The notes below the pieces were generated by a model, which was not told where the DNA came from, did no database searches, and was given only the letters and a program-made list of their open reading frames with translations. A program made the position numbers and the translations under genes. Shown in pieces: positions 26,572-36,618 of a stretch of 64,000 bases of DNA. The DNA is taken from positions 1-64,000 of the forward strand of contig CACZCQ010000009.1 of the NCBI GenBank assembly GCA_902779765.1. The letters run 5' to 3'. The stretch comes from an uncultured Bacteroidia bacterium. GTDB taxonomy: Bacteria > Bacteroidota > Bacteroidia > Bacteroidales > UBA932. Numbering within the stretch: position 1 is the stretch's first letter; each line of letters starts with the position of its first letter.

Positions 26572-27963
26572 ATGACTGAAAAATTCAGAATCGAATCCGA
26601 CCTCCTTGGTGAGCTCCAGGTTCCCGCCGATGCCTATTATGGCGTCCAGACCCAAAGGGCCTTGAACAACTACAAGATCTCCAACACCAGGATGTGCGAC
26701 TACCCCGACTACGTGGTCGCCATGGCTTGCATCAAGCTTGCCGCCGCCGAGACCAACAAGGAACTCGGAGCCCTGGATCCGGTTATCGCAGATGCGATAG
26801 TGGCTGCCTGCAAGGAAATCATCGACGGCAGGTTCCATGACCAGTTCCCCGTGGACATGATGCAGGGCGGTGCCGGAACATCCGTAAACATGAATGCCAA
26901 CGAGGTGATTGCAAACCGTGCCCTCGAAATCATGGGTCACGAGAAGGGCGAATACAAGTTCTGCTCTCCCAACGACCATGTGAACTGCGCCCAGTCCACC
27001 AATGACGCCTATCCTTCGGCTTTCAGGTATGCCTTCATCAGGATGAACAGGAAACTCGTCAGGAGCCTTCAGAACCTGATCGACGCTTTCAGGGCCAAAG
27101 GAGAAGAATTCAAGGACGTGATCAAGATGGGCCGTACCCAGCTTCAGGACGCCGTCCCCATGACATCCGGCCAGGAATTCCACGCCTTTGCCACCAACCT
27201 CGGTGAAGAGATTCTCAACCTTGAAAGGAACGTCAACCTTCTCTATGAAATCAATATGGGCGGAACAGCAATCGGTACCGGCCTGAACGCGAAGCCCGGA
27301 TTCGCCGAGCTCTGCGCCAGGAAGCTTACCGAACTTACTGGTGAGAAGTTCATCGCAGCTCCCGACCTTGTCGAGGCTACTCCCGACACAGGAGCTTACG
27401 TAAGTTATTCAGGAGCCCTCAAGAGGCTGGCAGTCAAGCTTTCAAAGATCTGCAACGACCTCAGGCTCATGGCTTCCGGTCCGCGATGCGGCTTGAAGGA
27501 GATCAACCTCCCTCCCAAGGCTCCGGGATCTTCCATCATGCCCGGAAAGGTCAATCCTGTCATCCCGGAAGTGACCAACCAGGTCTGCTTCAAGGTCATA
27601 GGCAACGATACCACGGTTTCCTTCGCAGCAGAGGCGGGACAGCTTCAGCTCAATGTCATGGAACCGGTGATCGCCGAGTCCGTAATGGAGAGCATCACCT
27701 GGCTGACCAATGCGATGAACACCCTCCGTACCGAATGCATCGAGGGAATCACCGTCAACAAGGATCGCTGCTACGACATGGTCAAAAACAGCATCGGTAT
27801 CGTCACTGCCCTCAACCCGATCATAGGCTACAAGGCCAGCACCAAGATCGCCAAGGAGGCCCTGGAGACCAACCGTTCGGTCTACGACATCGTCCTTGAA
27901 CAGGGAATCATGACAAAGGATGCCCTTGACGCAGCCCTCGATCCGAGGAACATGATCGGATAA
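26572..27963 (+). CDS. aspA: Aspartate ammonia-lyase
   Basis: A 463-aa cytosolic lyase that converts aspartate to fumarate and ammonia; in anaerobic Bacteroidales it feeds fumarate respiration and nitrogen release. Starts with RIESDLLGELQVPADAYYGVQT, the aspartase form of the fumarase/aspartase superfamily, and carries QGGAGTSVNMNANEV, SSTNDAYP-like CAQSTNDAYP and the signature GSSIMPGKVNPVIPE with the catalytic Ser. Length is typical. It lies 65 nt after secDF beyond a terminator, so it is probably transcribed alone. Confidence 0.95.
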   Translation: MTEKFRIESDLLGELQVPADAYYGVQTQRALNNYKISNTRMCDYPDYVVAMACIKLAAAETNKELGALDPVIADAIVAACKEIIDGRFHDQFPVDMMQGGAGTSVNMNANEVIANRALEIMGHEKGEYKFCSPNDHVNCAQSTNDAYPSAFRYAFIRMNRKLVRSLQNLIDAFRAKGEEFKDVIKMGRTQLQDAVPMTSGQEFHAFATNLGEEILNLERNVNLLYEINMGGTAIGTGLNAKPGFAELCARKLTELTGEKFIAAPDLVEATPDTGAYVSYSGALKRLAVKLSKICNDLRLMASGPRCGLKEINLPPKAPGSSIMPGKVNPVIPEVTNQVCFKVIGNDTTVSFAAEAGQLQLNVMEPVIAESVMESITWLTNAMNTLRTECIEGITVNKDRCYDMVKNSIGIVTALNPIIGYKASTKIAKEALETNRSVYDIVLEQGIMTKDALDAALDPRNMIG

Positions 27964-27983
27964 TCCCTAATAGCGGATATAAG

Positions 27984-28021
27984 AAAAGCCGGCCCCTGAG
28001 TTTGTCGAAGGGCCGGCTTTT
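27984..28021. terminator. Bidirectional terminator between aspA and eno
   Basis: AAAAGCCGGCCC (27984-27995) pairs perfectly with GGGCCGGCTTTT (28010-28021), with a 14-nt loop containing TGAGTTTGTCGAA. A-run on one side and T-run on the other make it usable from both convergent genes. The loop and stem base resemble the CCCTGAG..GTCGAAGGG stem-loops found dispersed in many genomes. Confidence 0.88.
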
Positions 28022-28040
28022 TTCATCAAAAGGAAGGATC

Positions 28041-29375
<1,335 letters not shown>

Positions 29376-29394
29376 TTACGTTCAACCCAAAAGA

Positions 29395-29402
29395 CAAAGA
29401 TA
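29395..29402 (-). promoter_or_regulatory. -7 promoter element for eno
   Basis: The minus strand reads TATCTTTG (TAnnTTTG), 46 nt before the enolase ATG. Confidence 0.5.
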
Positions 29403-29425
29403 GTCATTATTCCTCAATTATTTGA

Positions 29426-29433
29426 TAAATTTG
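29426..29433 (+). promoter_or_regulatory. -7 promoter element very close to the 29442 start codon
   Basis: TAAATTTG ends only 8 nt before the ATG at 29442. If it is used, the transcript would start 1-5 nt before the ATG, so the mRNA would be nearly leaderless. Confidence 0.4.
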
Positions 29434-29441
29434 TCTTTATC

Positions 29442-31295
29442 ATGAAACTGAAATATCCAATCCTACTGCTTGCCTTTCTGTCTGGCGTCCTGGTGTCAAG
29501 CGGCCAGGAGAGACTCCGCCGCGACCAGAGTTTCCTCGGAATCCATTTTGATTTCCATGCCAATCCCTCCTGCACGGGAGTGGGTGCCAACACTACCCCG
29601 GAAATGATCGGGACGATCCTGGACATGGTCCATCCCGACTATATCCAGGTTGACTGCAAGGGACACCCCGGTTATTCCAGCTATCCCACTGAGGTTGGGA
29701 ATCCTGTTCCGGACATCGTGGGGGATCCGCTCGCGGTCTGGAGGAAGGTTACGGCTGAGAGAGGCGTATCCCTCTATCTGCATTATTCCGGAGTCTGGGA
29801 TTCCAGGGCTGTGGATCTCCATCCCGACTGGGCGGTCAAGGACAGGGACGGGAATCCCAGCAAGACCATCACATCCGTTTTCGGGCCATATGTGGACAAG
29901 CTGTTGGTCCCCCAGCTCAAGGAACTTGCCGGCAAGTATGGGGTCGACGGTGTCTGGGTGGACGGCGAGTGCTGGGCTACCAGCATCGATTACGGCGAAA
30001 AGGCCGTCAGGCTGTTCAAGGAACAGACCGGAATGGACGCACCCCTCTCTCCCGAGGACCCGGGATGGTTCGAATGGAAGCAGTTCCACAGGGAGGCATT
30101 CCGCAACTACCTGCGTCACTATATCTCGGCCGTACGGTCGGAGTATCCCGATTTCCAGATATGCAGCAACTGGTCCTACACGCACCATATGCCGGAGCCG
30201 GTGTCCGCTCCCATGGACTTCCTTTCCGGTGATTATGCGCCCACGAATAGCGTGAATTCCGCGAGGGTCGCGGCAAGGTATCTTTCCGCCCAGGGCATTC
30301 CGTGGGACCTTATGGCGTGGAGCTTCAGCAATGACAGCAAGCAGCCGGGCCAGAAGCCTTCGGCCCAGCTCATGAGGGAAGCTGCCGTGACGCTATCCCA
30401 GGGAGGCGGTTTCCAGGCCTATTACACCCAGAACCGGGACGGTTCGGTCAAGTTGGAGAAACTCAAGTCGATGGCAGACGTGGCCGTATTCGCAAGGGCG
30501 AGGCAGCCGTACTGCCACCACTCCGTCTCCGTGCCGCAGGTCGCCGTGCTGCTCTCCACCTACAATTACCAGCACCATCTCATTCCGGGCAATCCCGGGG
30601 CCTTGTTCCCCAACGATGCCGGCGGTGCCGGAGGAGTACTGGAATGTCTGCTGGACAGCCAGTACAGCGTGGACCTGCTCGGTGAAGGTTCATTGCAGCC
30701 CGATATGGGGCGTTTCCCCCTGATCGTCATTCCGGAGTGCGAGACCCTGTCGGAAGTGTTCCGCGACGACCTGCTTGAATATGTCCGTGGCGGAGGTTCT
30801 CTGCTCGTCATCGGAGAGGAGATGTCCGGGTCATTCTCCAAGGCTTCAGGAATAAGTCTCCAGGGAGACAAGTGGTTCACGGCAGGATTCGGCTCAGGAA
30901 AGATAGGATTCATCCCGACAAGGATTTCCGGCGACTATGACTCCGGCAGGAATCCCGAGATGATCCGTTCCGGCGTGAAAGCCGTGGTCGGCGAACTGTT
31001 CCCCGCCCCCCTGGTCGAACTCAAGTCTTCCCCTTTCGTGGAAATGTCCGTCAGGAAACACGATGGGAAACTCCAGGTCCATCTGGTCAACACTTCCGGT
31101 GACCATAGACACACCGTATTCTTCGAATCGATCGAACCCGTCCGCAATATCGAGGTGGCAGTCCGTCTGGACAGGGAGCCGGAACGGATAGTCTGCCAAC
31201 CTGATGGCAGGGATATCAAATTCGATTACAAGAATGGAAAGGCGGTCTTCAGGATCGACAGCCTTGATATTTACGATATCATAGAAATAGAATAG
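29442..31295 (+). CDS. Putative glycoside hydrolase: TIM barrel plus GH42-like trimerisation domain
   Basis: A 617-aa exported protein (signal peptide YPILLLAFLSGVLVSSG). Residues 25-350 read as a (beta/alpha)8 barrel: LGIHFDFHANPSC, HPDYIQVDCKGHPGY, SLYLHYSGVWDSRA, KYGVDGVWVDGECW (a candidate acidic pair Asp/Glu) and ICSNWSYTHHMPEP. Residues about 360-530 look like the flavodoxin-like trimerisation domain of GH42 (VAVLLSTYNY, VIPECETLSEVF, VRGGGSLLVIGEE), and the end is beta-rich. Similar proteins are annotated as alpha-L-fucosidase-like or unclassified hydrolases; I cannot set a CAZy family. It ends 15 nt from the convergent GH92 fusion gene. Confidence 0.65.
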   Translation: MKLKYPILLLAFLSGVLVSSGQERLRRDQSFLGIHFDFHANPSCTGVGANTTPEMIGTILDMVHPDYIQVDCKGHPGYSSYPTEVGNPVPDIVGDPLAVWRKVTAERGVSLYLHYSGVWDSRAVDLHPDWAVKDRDGNPSKTITSVFGPYVDKLLVPQLKELAGKYGVDGVWVDGECWATSIDYGEKAVRLFKEQTGMDAPLSPEDPGWFEWKQFHREAFRNYLRHYISAVRSEYPDFQICSNWSYTHHMPEPVSAPMDFLSGDYAPTNSVNSARVAARYLSAQGIPWDLMAWSFSNDSKQPGQKPSAQLMREAAVTLSQGGGFQAYYTQNRDGSVKLEKLKSMADVAVFARARQPYCHHSVSVPQVAVLLSTYNYQHHLIPGNPGALFPNDAGGAGGVLECLLDSQYSVDLLGEGSLQPDMGRFPLIVIPECETLSEVFRDDLLEYVRGGGSLLVIGEEMSGSFSKASGISLQGDKWFTAGFGSGKIGFIPTRISGDYDSGRNPEMIRSGVKAVVGELFPAPLVELKSSPFVEMSVRKHDGKLQVHLVNTSGDHRHTVFFESIEPVRNIEVAVRLDREPERIVCQPDGRDIKFDYKNGKAVFRIDSLDIYDIIEIE

Positions 31296-31310
31296 CCGGG
31301 CCTGAGTTTC

Positions 31311-34300
31311 TTATTGGAGTCCCCACTCCTTGTTGGGCTCCGGTCCCATTACCAGTTCCAGGGTTCCTCCTCCGAGTAATTCGGAGGCAGGGAACTTGAA
31401 AGAATTCCATTCCTTTCCATTGAGTTTGGCGGACTGGACATAGATGTTCTTCCTTGATGCTCCGTCAGCCTTTATGACGAACCGGTCCCCACGTCCTTCC
31501 CTTCCGTCGAGATGTATCACCGTCTCCGGGAATATCGGACTTGCGATTTCATATTGAGGATCGGTATTGCATCCTCCGTCTATCTGGAAAAGTCCCAGCG
31601 AAGTCATTACCGCCCAGGCGCTCATCTGTCCCTGGTCCTCGTCTCCGAGGTAGGCGTTGGCAACTCCGTAGCCGTAGTACCTGTCAAGGATGGAACGGCT
31701 CCATCGCTGAGTGTTCCAAGGCTGGCCGGCGTAATTGAACAGATAGGCGAAATGCATTGATTGCTGGTTTCCCTGAACTACCGGATGGTCCCAGTATTGG
31801 TCGTTGGGCGCATTGTATCGCCAAGCCTCATCCTGGTTGAATCCCCAGAGCAGCCGTTCAGTAAACCTTTCACGGCCAATCATTTCAACGAGGGCCGGGA
31901 CATCCTGGGGGACGAAAAACGTAAGCTGCCATGCGTTTCCTTCGACGTACTGTTGGTTGGCTCCGCTTCTGAACGGATCGAACCCTTCCATCCAGTTCCC
32001 GTCACTGTCTTTCATGTGGCAGTAACCATCGTCATCAATTACGTTTTTCCACCAGTAACCCCGGTCGTTGAAGATTCTATGGACATCGTCCTTCCCGAGG
32101 GACTTTGCCAGCTGCCCTACGGTCCAGTCATCGAAAGAATATTCCATGGTGTTCGAGAACCGTCCTTTGTCATAGGGTACATACCGGTATTTCATGTAAT
32201 GCACGAGGTCGCGGTTCCCGGCGAAACCTTTGAATATTTTCCCCGCCGGAGTTGTCTGCATCTTCACCGCCGCTTCCAGAGCTTTCTCAGGGTCGAAACC
32301 CCTTATACCCATCTGCCAGGCGCTGACAATGAGAGGTATCTCATGCTCCGCAACCATGACCGGGATGTAGTTCAGGCCGGCAGGGCCCTTTGCAAGCCAG
32401 CCGTCAGCCTCATACATGGCAAGCTGTGACCTTGCCCATCTGCGTGACCATTCCGGAGTGACCAGGTTCCAGAATTGATTGAGATTCCAGAATGTGTTCC
32501 AGAAAGCATCGCACCCCAGCATCATGTCCTCTTCCGGATTCTCCACCCTGCGGACGCTCCCGTCGGTGGATATCCATTCACCGTTGACATCACTCCAGAT
32601 GTTCCGGCTGCAAACCGCCCTGTACATGTTGTTGTAGAACCTTGACTTCTCCAAGGCGTCGTCCGACTCGATCTCAATCCTTGCAAAGATGTCATTCCAG
32701 GTCGCTATGTTATTGTTCATCACGGCTTCGAAGTCCCATCCGAAAGGTACGGAGACCTCTTTCTCCAGGTTATCGGCAGCATTGGCTACGCTGACCAGGG
32801 AGATCCCGCTCCGGACCTGGACCTTTTCTCCATCTTCAGGATCGAATACCGCAAACACCCCGGCTGCATCGCATTCTCCCCAGTTGAATCCGGAGATGTC
32901 TTCAAATATCTTTCCGTCAGACCAGCAGCCTATCCTTTTGACCGGCCTGTCAAATTCAATTACGAAGTGGAGGCGGTAATCCTGGTCGGCGTCCCTGCTC
33001 CACACGTTTGGAGAGAATTCGTGGCAGTATCCTTCCAATCTCGTGTCGGAGATTTTCGTGATGTTAGCGTCCTTGATGATGATACCATATTCCGCCTGCG
33101 GCTTGAATTCCAGGATTATCCTTCCTTCGCCACGGTCGGCAGTGAACGTGAACCTTTCGAAGCCGCAACGGGTAGTGGCAGTGATTTCAGCCAGGATGTC
33201 GTAATCAGTCAACCTTGCGCTGTAATAACCTATTCCTGCCTTTTCCGACCGTTTGTCAATCCTTGACCTATAGCCCTCGTCATCCTTCCTTTGATCTCCG
33301 ACCTTCGTCTTGAGCGGACCGTTGGCAGCCATTATCCCAAGGCCAGCCATGGTCCATTCATGGATATGGCTGAAACAACCGATGCTTTCGAATGACGGTT
33401 GGTATCCGGCCTGCCATCCGGAATTCTGGTTGTCCGGACTCATTTTCACCATGCTGAATGGCATCCACGGGCCGGGAGCTATCATCCAACGTGAATGGGC
33501 CGTACCGGTCCTGGTGTCAACATATGCGGCCGGGGTCTGGTTTTGCCGAGGCGAGCGAAGGACTGTACCGGAAGCCACCTTCCTGCCATCCACCAGAACC
33601 TTGTATCTGCTTTTTACCGATTCCTTGACCGCAGCCATCGGAGCTTCCAGGATGTAACGTCCCTGCTCTATGGTTTTCCGCATGATGCTCTTTCCGTCCA
33701 CCTTGATTTCGAGGGAAGGGTCTCCTTCCAGATGCTCGATATCCACCAGCAGGGGTTGGATATCATCCCCAAGCTGATAACCGGCAGCTCTGACATCGCG
33801 TACGAACACTCCATGCGGACGCCTTACCCTTATGCGTGACGGACCGAGAAGTTCGATTTGGTCGAACAGGATCCAGGAACCGTCCAGTACGCTTATGGTC
33901 AAGATGTTCGGTCCTTTTCGAAGGTCCTCTCCATCCAGCGGCATCTCTATGGTACATGCGGAAGCACCGGAAAGGTTTCCGGTTATTCCCATGGTGTCAG
34001 TCACCGGCTCTGTCGTGCCAGGTGCCGGAAGCGACGAAAAGTCCGTTCCTTCCTTTGTGAGCTGGACCTTATGGTCCTTTTCATTCAGGCTTATCTTGAC
34101 AAGGGGAAGGAACTTCGTGGCATGGTCGGCAAGATGGATCTTGAGGACATATTCCCCTTTATCGATAGGTTTTCGCCCCAGGTCGAAAAGGATGTTCACA
34201 CAATGTGTCCTCCAACCAGCCGTAGACCAGGTACCGCCCCAAGTGTCTGCCGGGCCTGGCAAGACATAAGGGAAGTCCTTGGCCGGGTCGGACCAGCCGA

Positions 34301-34502
34301 GGAGGAAGAACTTGTCCTCGAAACCGAAATCGTGTTCGATGAAGTCCTTGAATCCGTCGGGGGAAAGGGCGAATCCTTCCGGAGAACCGTCTTTTTCGCC
34401 TATCTGCCAGATGATCCTGTCTGATTTTCGGGCGGTGGCGTCGATCGATGTCAGACAAGCTATTATTACTAACGCCGATAAAGCTTTCAAGAAGTATTTC
34501 AT
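31311..34502 (-). CDS. GH92 alpha-mannosidase with N-terminal PL4-domain-III-like module
   Basis: A 1063-aa exported protein (signal peptide LKALSALVIIACLTSIDATA). Residues about 28-220 begin IIWQIGEKDGSPEGF and end with FDQIELLG, like the jelly-roll domain III of rhamnogalacturonan lyases (PL4), which binds sugars. After a small linker domain (230-310), the GH92 part starts at AAYVDTRTGTAHSRW and carries VEGNAWQLTFFVPQD and LGDEDQGQMSAWAV with the Asp residues of the active site. The gene is last in the minus-strand operon CE1, CBM9-like, NDT-like, GH92. The extra N-terminal module is not usual in GH92 proteins. Confidence 0.85.
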   Translation of the reverse strand: MKYFLKALSALVIIACLTSIDATARKSDRIIWQIGEKDGSPEGFALSPDGFKDFIEHDFGFEDKFFLLGWSDPAKDFPYVLPGPADTWGGTWSTAGWRTHCVNILFDLGRKPIDKGEYVLKIHLADHATKFLPLVKISLNEKDHKVQLTKEGTDFSSLPAPGTTEPVTDTMGITGNLSGASACTIEMPLDGEDLRKGPNILTISVLDGSWILFDQIELLGPSRIRVRRPHGVFVRDVRAAGYQLGDDIQPLLVDIEHLEGDPSLEIKVDGKSIMRKTIEQGRYILEAPMAAVKESVKSRYKVLVDGRKVASGTVLRSPRQNQTPAAYVDTRTGTAHSRWMIAPGPWMPFSMVKMSPDNQNSGWQAGYQPSFESIGCFSHIHEWTMAGLGIMAANGPLKTKVGDQRKDDEGYRSRIDKRSEKAGIGYYSARLTDYDILAEITATTRCGFERFTFTADRGEGRIILEFKPQAEYGIIIKDANITKISDTRLEGYCHEFSPNVWSRDADQDYRLHFVIEFDRPVKRIGCWSDGKIFEDISGFNWGECDAAGVFAVFDPEDGEKVQVRSGISLVSVANAADNLEKEVSVPFGWDFEAVMNNNIATWNDIFARIEIESDDALEKSRFYNNMYRAVCSRNIWSDVNGEWISTDGSVRRVENPEEDMMLGCDAFWNTFWNLNQFWNLVTPEWSRRWARSQLAMYEADGWLAKGPAGLNYIPVMVAEHEIPLIVSAWQMGIRGFDPEKALEAAVKMQTTPAGKIFKGFAGNRDLVHYMKYRYVPYDKGRFSNTMEYSFDDWTVGQLAKSLGKDDVHRIFNDRGYWWKNVIDDDGYCHMKDSDGNWMEGFDPFRSGANQQYVEGNAWQLTFFVPQDVPALVEMIGRERFTERLLWGFNQDEAWRYNAPNDQYWDHPVVQGNQQSMHFAYLFNYAGQPWNTQRWSRSILDRYYGYGVANAYLGDEDQGQMSAWAVMTSLGLFQIDGGCNTDPQYEIASPIFPETVIHLDGREGRGDRFVIKADGASRKNIYVQSAKLNGKEWNSFKFPASELLGGGTLELVMGPEPNKEWGLQ

Positions 34503-34523
34503 ATGGCAGATCAGCCGTTCGTT

Positions 34524-34946
34524 TTAGAGGGCTTCAAGGAGGTCGTCCATCGAGCCGACAACCTTGTCGAAGATCTTGTACATCAGTTCGGGCTCCTGCT
34601 TTTCAGGAATATAGACCACCGTCTTCAGGCCGCGGCCGGCAAACCAGCCGGCCTCCGCGTGTGCGGACCTGCCGCAGGGAAGGACCAGTACGCAGGCGTC
34701 TGCCCATAGCATCGCATCCAAGTCTGCCTTGAATCCTTTTTCCGCCACCGGATGGTCCAGGTTGCGGATATATTCCCCGACACTCCATTCCTGCCAGTCT
34801 TCCCCTACGTCCGACCAGTGGAAGCCCCCGGGATTGTCCTTTGGATTCCTGAAATCGTACACTTCGTGGCCCGCTTCGCGCAACCGGGTAACCACTTCCG
34901 GTTGGTAGGCGTTCCGCCAGCTTGAGGCGACATATACCTTGGCCAT
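34524..34946 (-). CDS. Nucleoside 2-deoxyribosyltransferase-like small protein
   Basis: A 140-aa cytosolic protein of Rossmann-like fold. KVYVASSWRN at the start, DLDAMLWADACVLVLPCGRSAHAEAGWFAGRG in the middle (in pieces: LWADACVLVLPCG and SAHAEAGWFAG) resemble the nucleoside deoxyribosyltransferase / TIR-like superfamily, where a Glu in the AHAEAG stretch would be the nucleophile. Proteins of this kind are mostly unannotated. Its place between a CBM9-like gene (4 nt) and a GH92 gene (21 nt) is puzzling, since the other three are exported. A role in nucleotide-sugar or NAD-type chemistry is only a guess. Confidence 0.6.
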   Translation of the reverse strand: MAKVYVASSWRNAYQPEVVTRLREAGHEVYDFRNPKDNPGGFHWSDVGEDWQEWSVGEYIRNLDHPVAEKGFKADLDAMLWADACVLVLPCGRSAHAEAGWFAGRGLKTVVYIPEKQEPELMYKIFDKVVGSMDDLLEAL

Positions 34947-34950
34947 ATCC

Positions 34951-35691
34951 TTAAGGGAGTTTGGGAACTACGCCGTCACGGTCTATGAAGCGGATGAATC
35001 CCCATCTGTCAGGAAGGTGGATATCCACTACGCCGGTAGGGGACCATACCCAGTTCTCTTCGGGTTTGGTGAGCCACTCCACGCGGGAGAAATTCGCCCT
35101 CCAGACCTTGTTGGCCCTGGGATCGTCTCCTCCCCGTTTCATCGAGGCGAAGGGAATGCTCATCTCCACGGTCCATCCCTCGTCGACATCATTGGACTTG
35201 TTCAGTGTTCCGTGTACCTTGACTGCGAGCTGCAGTCCCTTGAAATCCCACGGCATGATGTAGGTGCCGCCTTTCCTGTACGGTTTCTCCATCAACAGGT
35301 CCATTACGGTACCCAGGGCGTTGGTCTCCAGCTCGTAGTACAGTTTCTCGTCACAGAAAGGGTTGAGGAAGACCTCGAAATCGTTGTCGTGGTAGACTAT
35401 GTCGTCATGGTCCTTGACAAGTGCCTTCACATCGGGTTCCTCGAGTACGGCCGAAATGTAGAGATTCTCATAATCCCAAAGCATCCTCATGGTGGTCAGG
35501 TACTTGGGTGCAGCGTGACCTTTGCCGCGGATGTCTCCGAACTCGGTGCACGGAATCGCCGCTTCCCAGGCTTTCTCCTTCAGTTTCCCGTCAATCTTGA
35601 TTATCCCCTCTGCCCTGTGGCAGTCGTATACGGGCTGTCCGAGGGCCAGCACCGGTATAAGGGAAAGCACGATAAGCAATACTCTTCTCAT
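34951..35691 (-). CDS. Exported CBM9-like carbohydrate-binding protein
   Basis: A 246-aa protein with signal peptide RRVLLIVLSLIPVLALGQ. The CBM9/DOMON-like sandwich shows IIKIDGKLKEKAW, MRMLWDYENLYISAVLEEP, NDFEVFLNPF, YYELETNALGTVMDL and GWTVEMSIPFASM. It is a paralogue of the protein at 10277-11095 but exported. It likely binds a glycan for the hydrolases coded in the same operon (six nt after the CE1 gene, four nt before the NDT-like gene). Confidence 0.82.
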   Translation of the reverse strand: MRRVLLIVLSLIPVLALGQPVYDCHRAEGIIKIDGKLKEKAWEAAIPCTEFGDIRGKGHAAPKYLTTMRMLWDYENLYISAVLEEPDVKALVKDHDDIVYHDNDFEVFLNPFCDEKLYYELETNALGTVMDLLMEKPYRKGGTYIMPWDFKGLQLAVKVHGTLNKSNDVDEGWTVEMSIPFASMKRGGDDPRANKVWRANFSRVEWLTKPEENWVWSPTGVVDIHLPDRWGFIRFIDRDGVVPKLP

Positions 35692-35697
35692 ATTGGT

Positions 35698-36555
35698 TTA
35701 TTTGAAATTCCTGGAGGCGAATGGCAGGGCGTTCCGAAGGGCGAGGTGCCAGTATTCCCAATTGTGGACTCCGTTGCGGATTCGCAGTTCGCTCTTTACA
35801 TTCCTGGCCTTCATCTTCATGTGAAGTTCGAAAGACAGCCTGACAAGGAAGTCGTCGTCACCGCAATCTATGAACCATTTGACTGTACGCAATGCTTCAA
35901 GCGTGGCATCATCCGCATTGTCGATGAAGTCGAGGGCGGAATGTTCGCGGACGGCCTGGCAGACATAGTACAGCTTGTCCTTCTTCGTATTGTTCCCTCC
36001 TACCTGTCCCGACTCATTGTCGAGCCAGGCGCTCATGGCATAGCAGCTGGAGAACATGTCAGGATGCCTCTGGCAGTAAACGGTGCTTCCGCCACCTCCC
36101 ATGGAAAGGCCCATGACGGCCCTGTGACCCTTGTCTCCGATTATCCTGTATTTCTTTTCGACGGCAGGGAGGAACTCCTTGAAAAAGAAATCCTCATAGT
36201 TCCATCCAGGCATGTTGAAATATCCGTTCCAGACATTATGGGTATCGGGGTGTCCGGCATTCGGCATTATGATTACCATCTCCTCCGCCTCTCCACTGGC
36301 GATAAGCTCGTCTGCAACAAGTTGCATCGAGCCGTTCCTTGCCCAGGTCTGGTAAGTGTCGCTGAGTCCGTGGAGCAGATAGACGACCGGGTACTGCCTG
36401 TCGGTCTTGTCGAAGCCGCTGGGGAGATATACATTGTATTTGACATCCGCGCCGAGGATCCGGCTCTGGAGACTGTCGGTAACGACCTTGCCCGCCCTCG
36501 CAGCTATGGCGGGGACGAGGAGCGCGATCATGACCAGGGAGAAGAATCTTTTCAT
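35698..36555 (-). CDS. CE1-like esterase (alpha/beta hydrolase)
   Basis: A 285-aa exported esterase. The start at 36555 gives the signal peptide FFSLVMIALLVPAIAARAG; 83 codons upstream of it in frame lie over the divergent GH36 gene and are not coding. PVVYLLHGLSDTYQTWARNG supplies the oxyanion loop (in parts LLHGLSDTYQTW), GLSMGGGGS the catalytic Ser, DCGDDDFL the Asp and GVHNWEYW the His. This is the esterase D/feruloyl esterase (CE1) pattern, removing acetyl or feruloyl groups from polysaccharides. First gene of the four-gene minus-strand operon. Confidence 0.88.
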   Translation of the reverse strand: MKRFFSLVMIALLVPAIAARAGKVVTDSLQSRILGADVKYNVYLPSGFDKTDRQYPVVYLLHGLSDTYQTWARNGSMQLVADELIASGEAEEMVIIMPNAGHPDTHNVWNGYFNMPGWNYEDFFFKEFLPAVEKKYRIIGDKGHRAVMGLSMGGGGSTVYCQRHPDMFSSCYAMSAWLDNESGQVGGNNTKKDKLYYVCQAVREHSALDFIDNADDATLEALRTVKWFIDCGDDDFLVRLSFELHMKMKARNVKSELRIRNGVHNWEYWHLALRNALPFASRNFK

Positions 36556-36587
36556 ATTTTTGATTGTGAACATATAAAAATAGTGAT

Positions 36588-36595
36588 TATATTTG
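36588..36595 (+). promoter_or_regulatory. -7 promoter element for the GH36-like gene
   Basis: TATATTTG ends 23 nt before the ATG at 36619 and lies in the 63-nt gap between divergent esterase and GH36-like genes. On the other strand TATTTTTA near 36580 is a one-mismatch -7 element for the esterase operon. Confidence 0.5.
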
Positions 36596-36618
36596 ATAAA
36601 CCGCATAAAATCTCGCTT

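Noticed and set aside
34939-36618. Upstream 560-codon extension of the GH36-like frame
   Set aside because: It runs antisense over the CBM9-like and CE1 genes, both with signal peptides and catalytic motifs; the GH36-like protein has a lipoprotein signal and promoter right at 36619.
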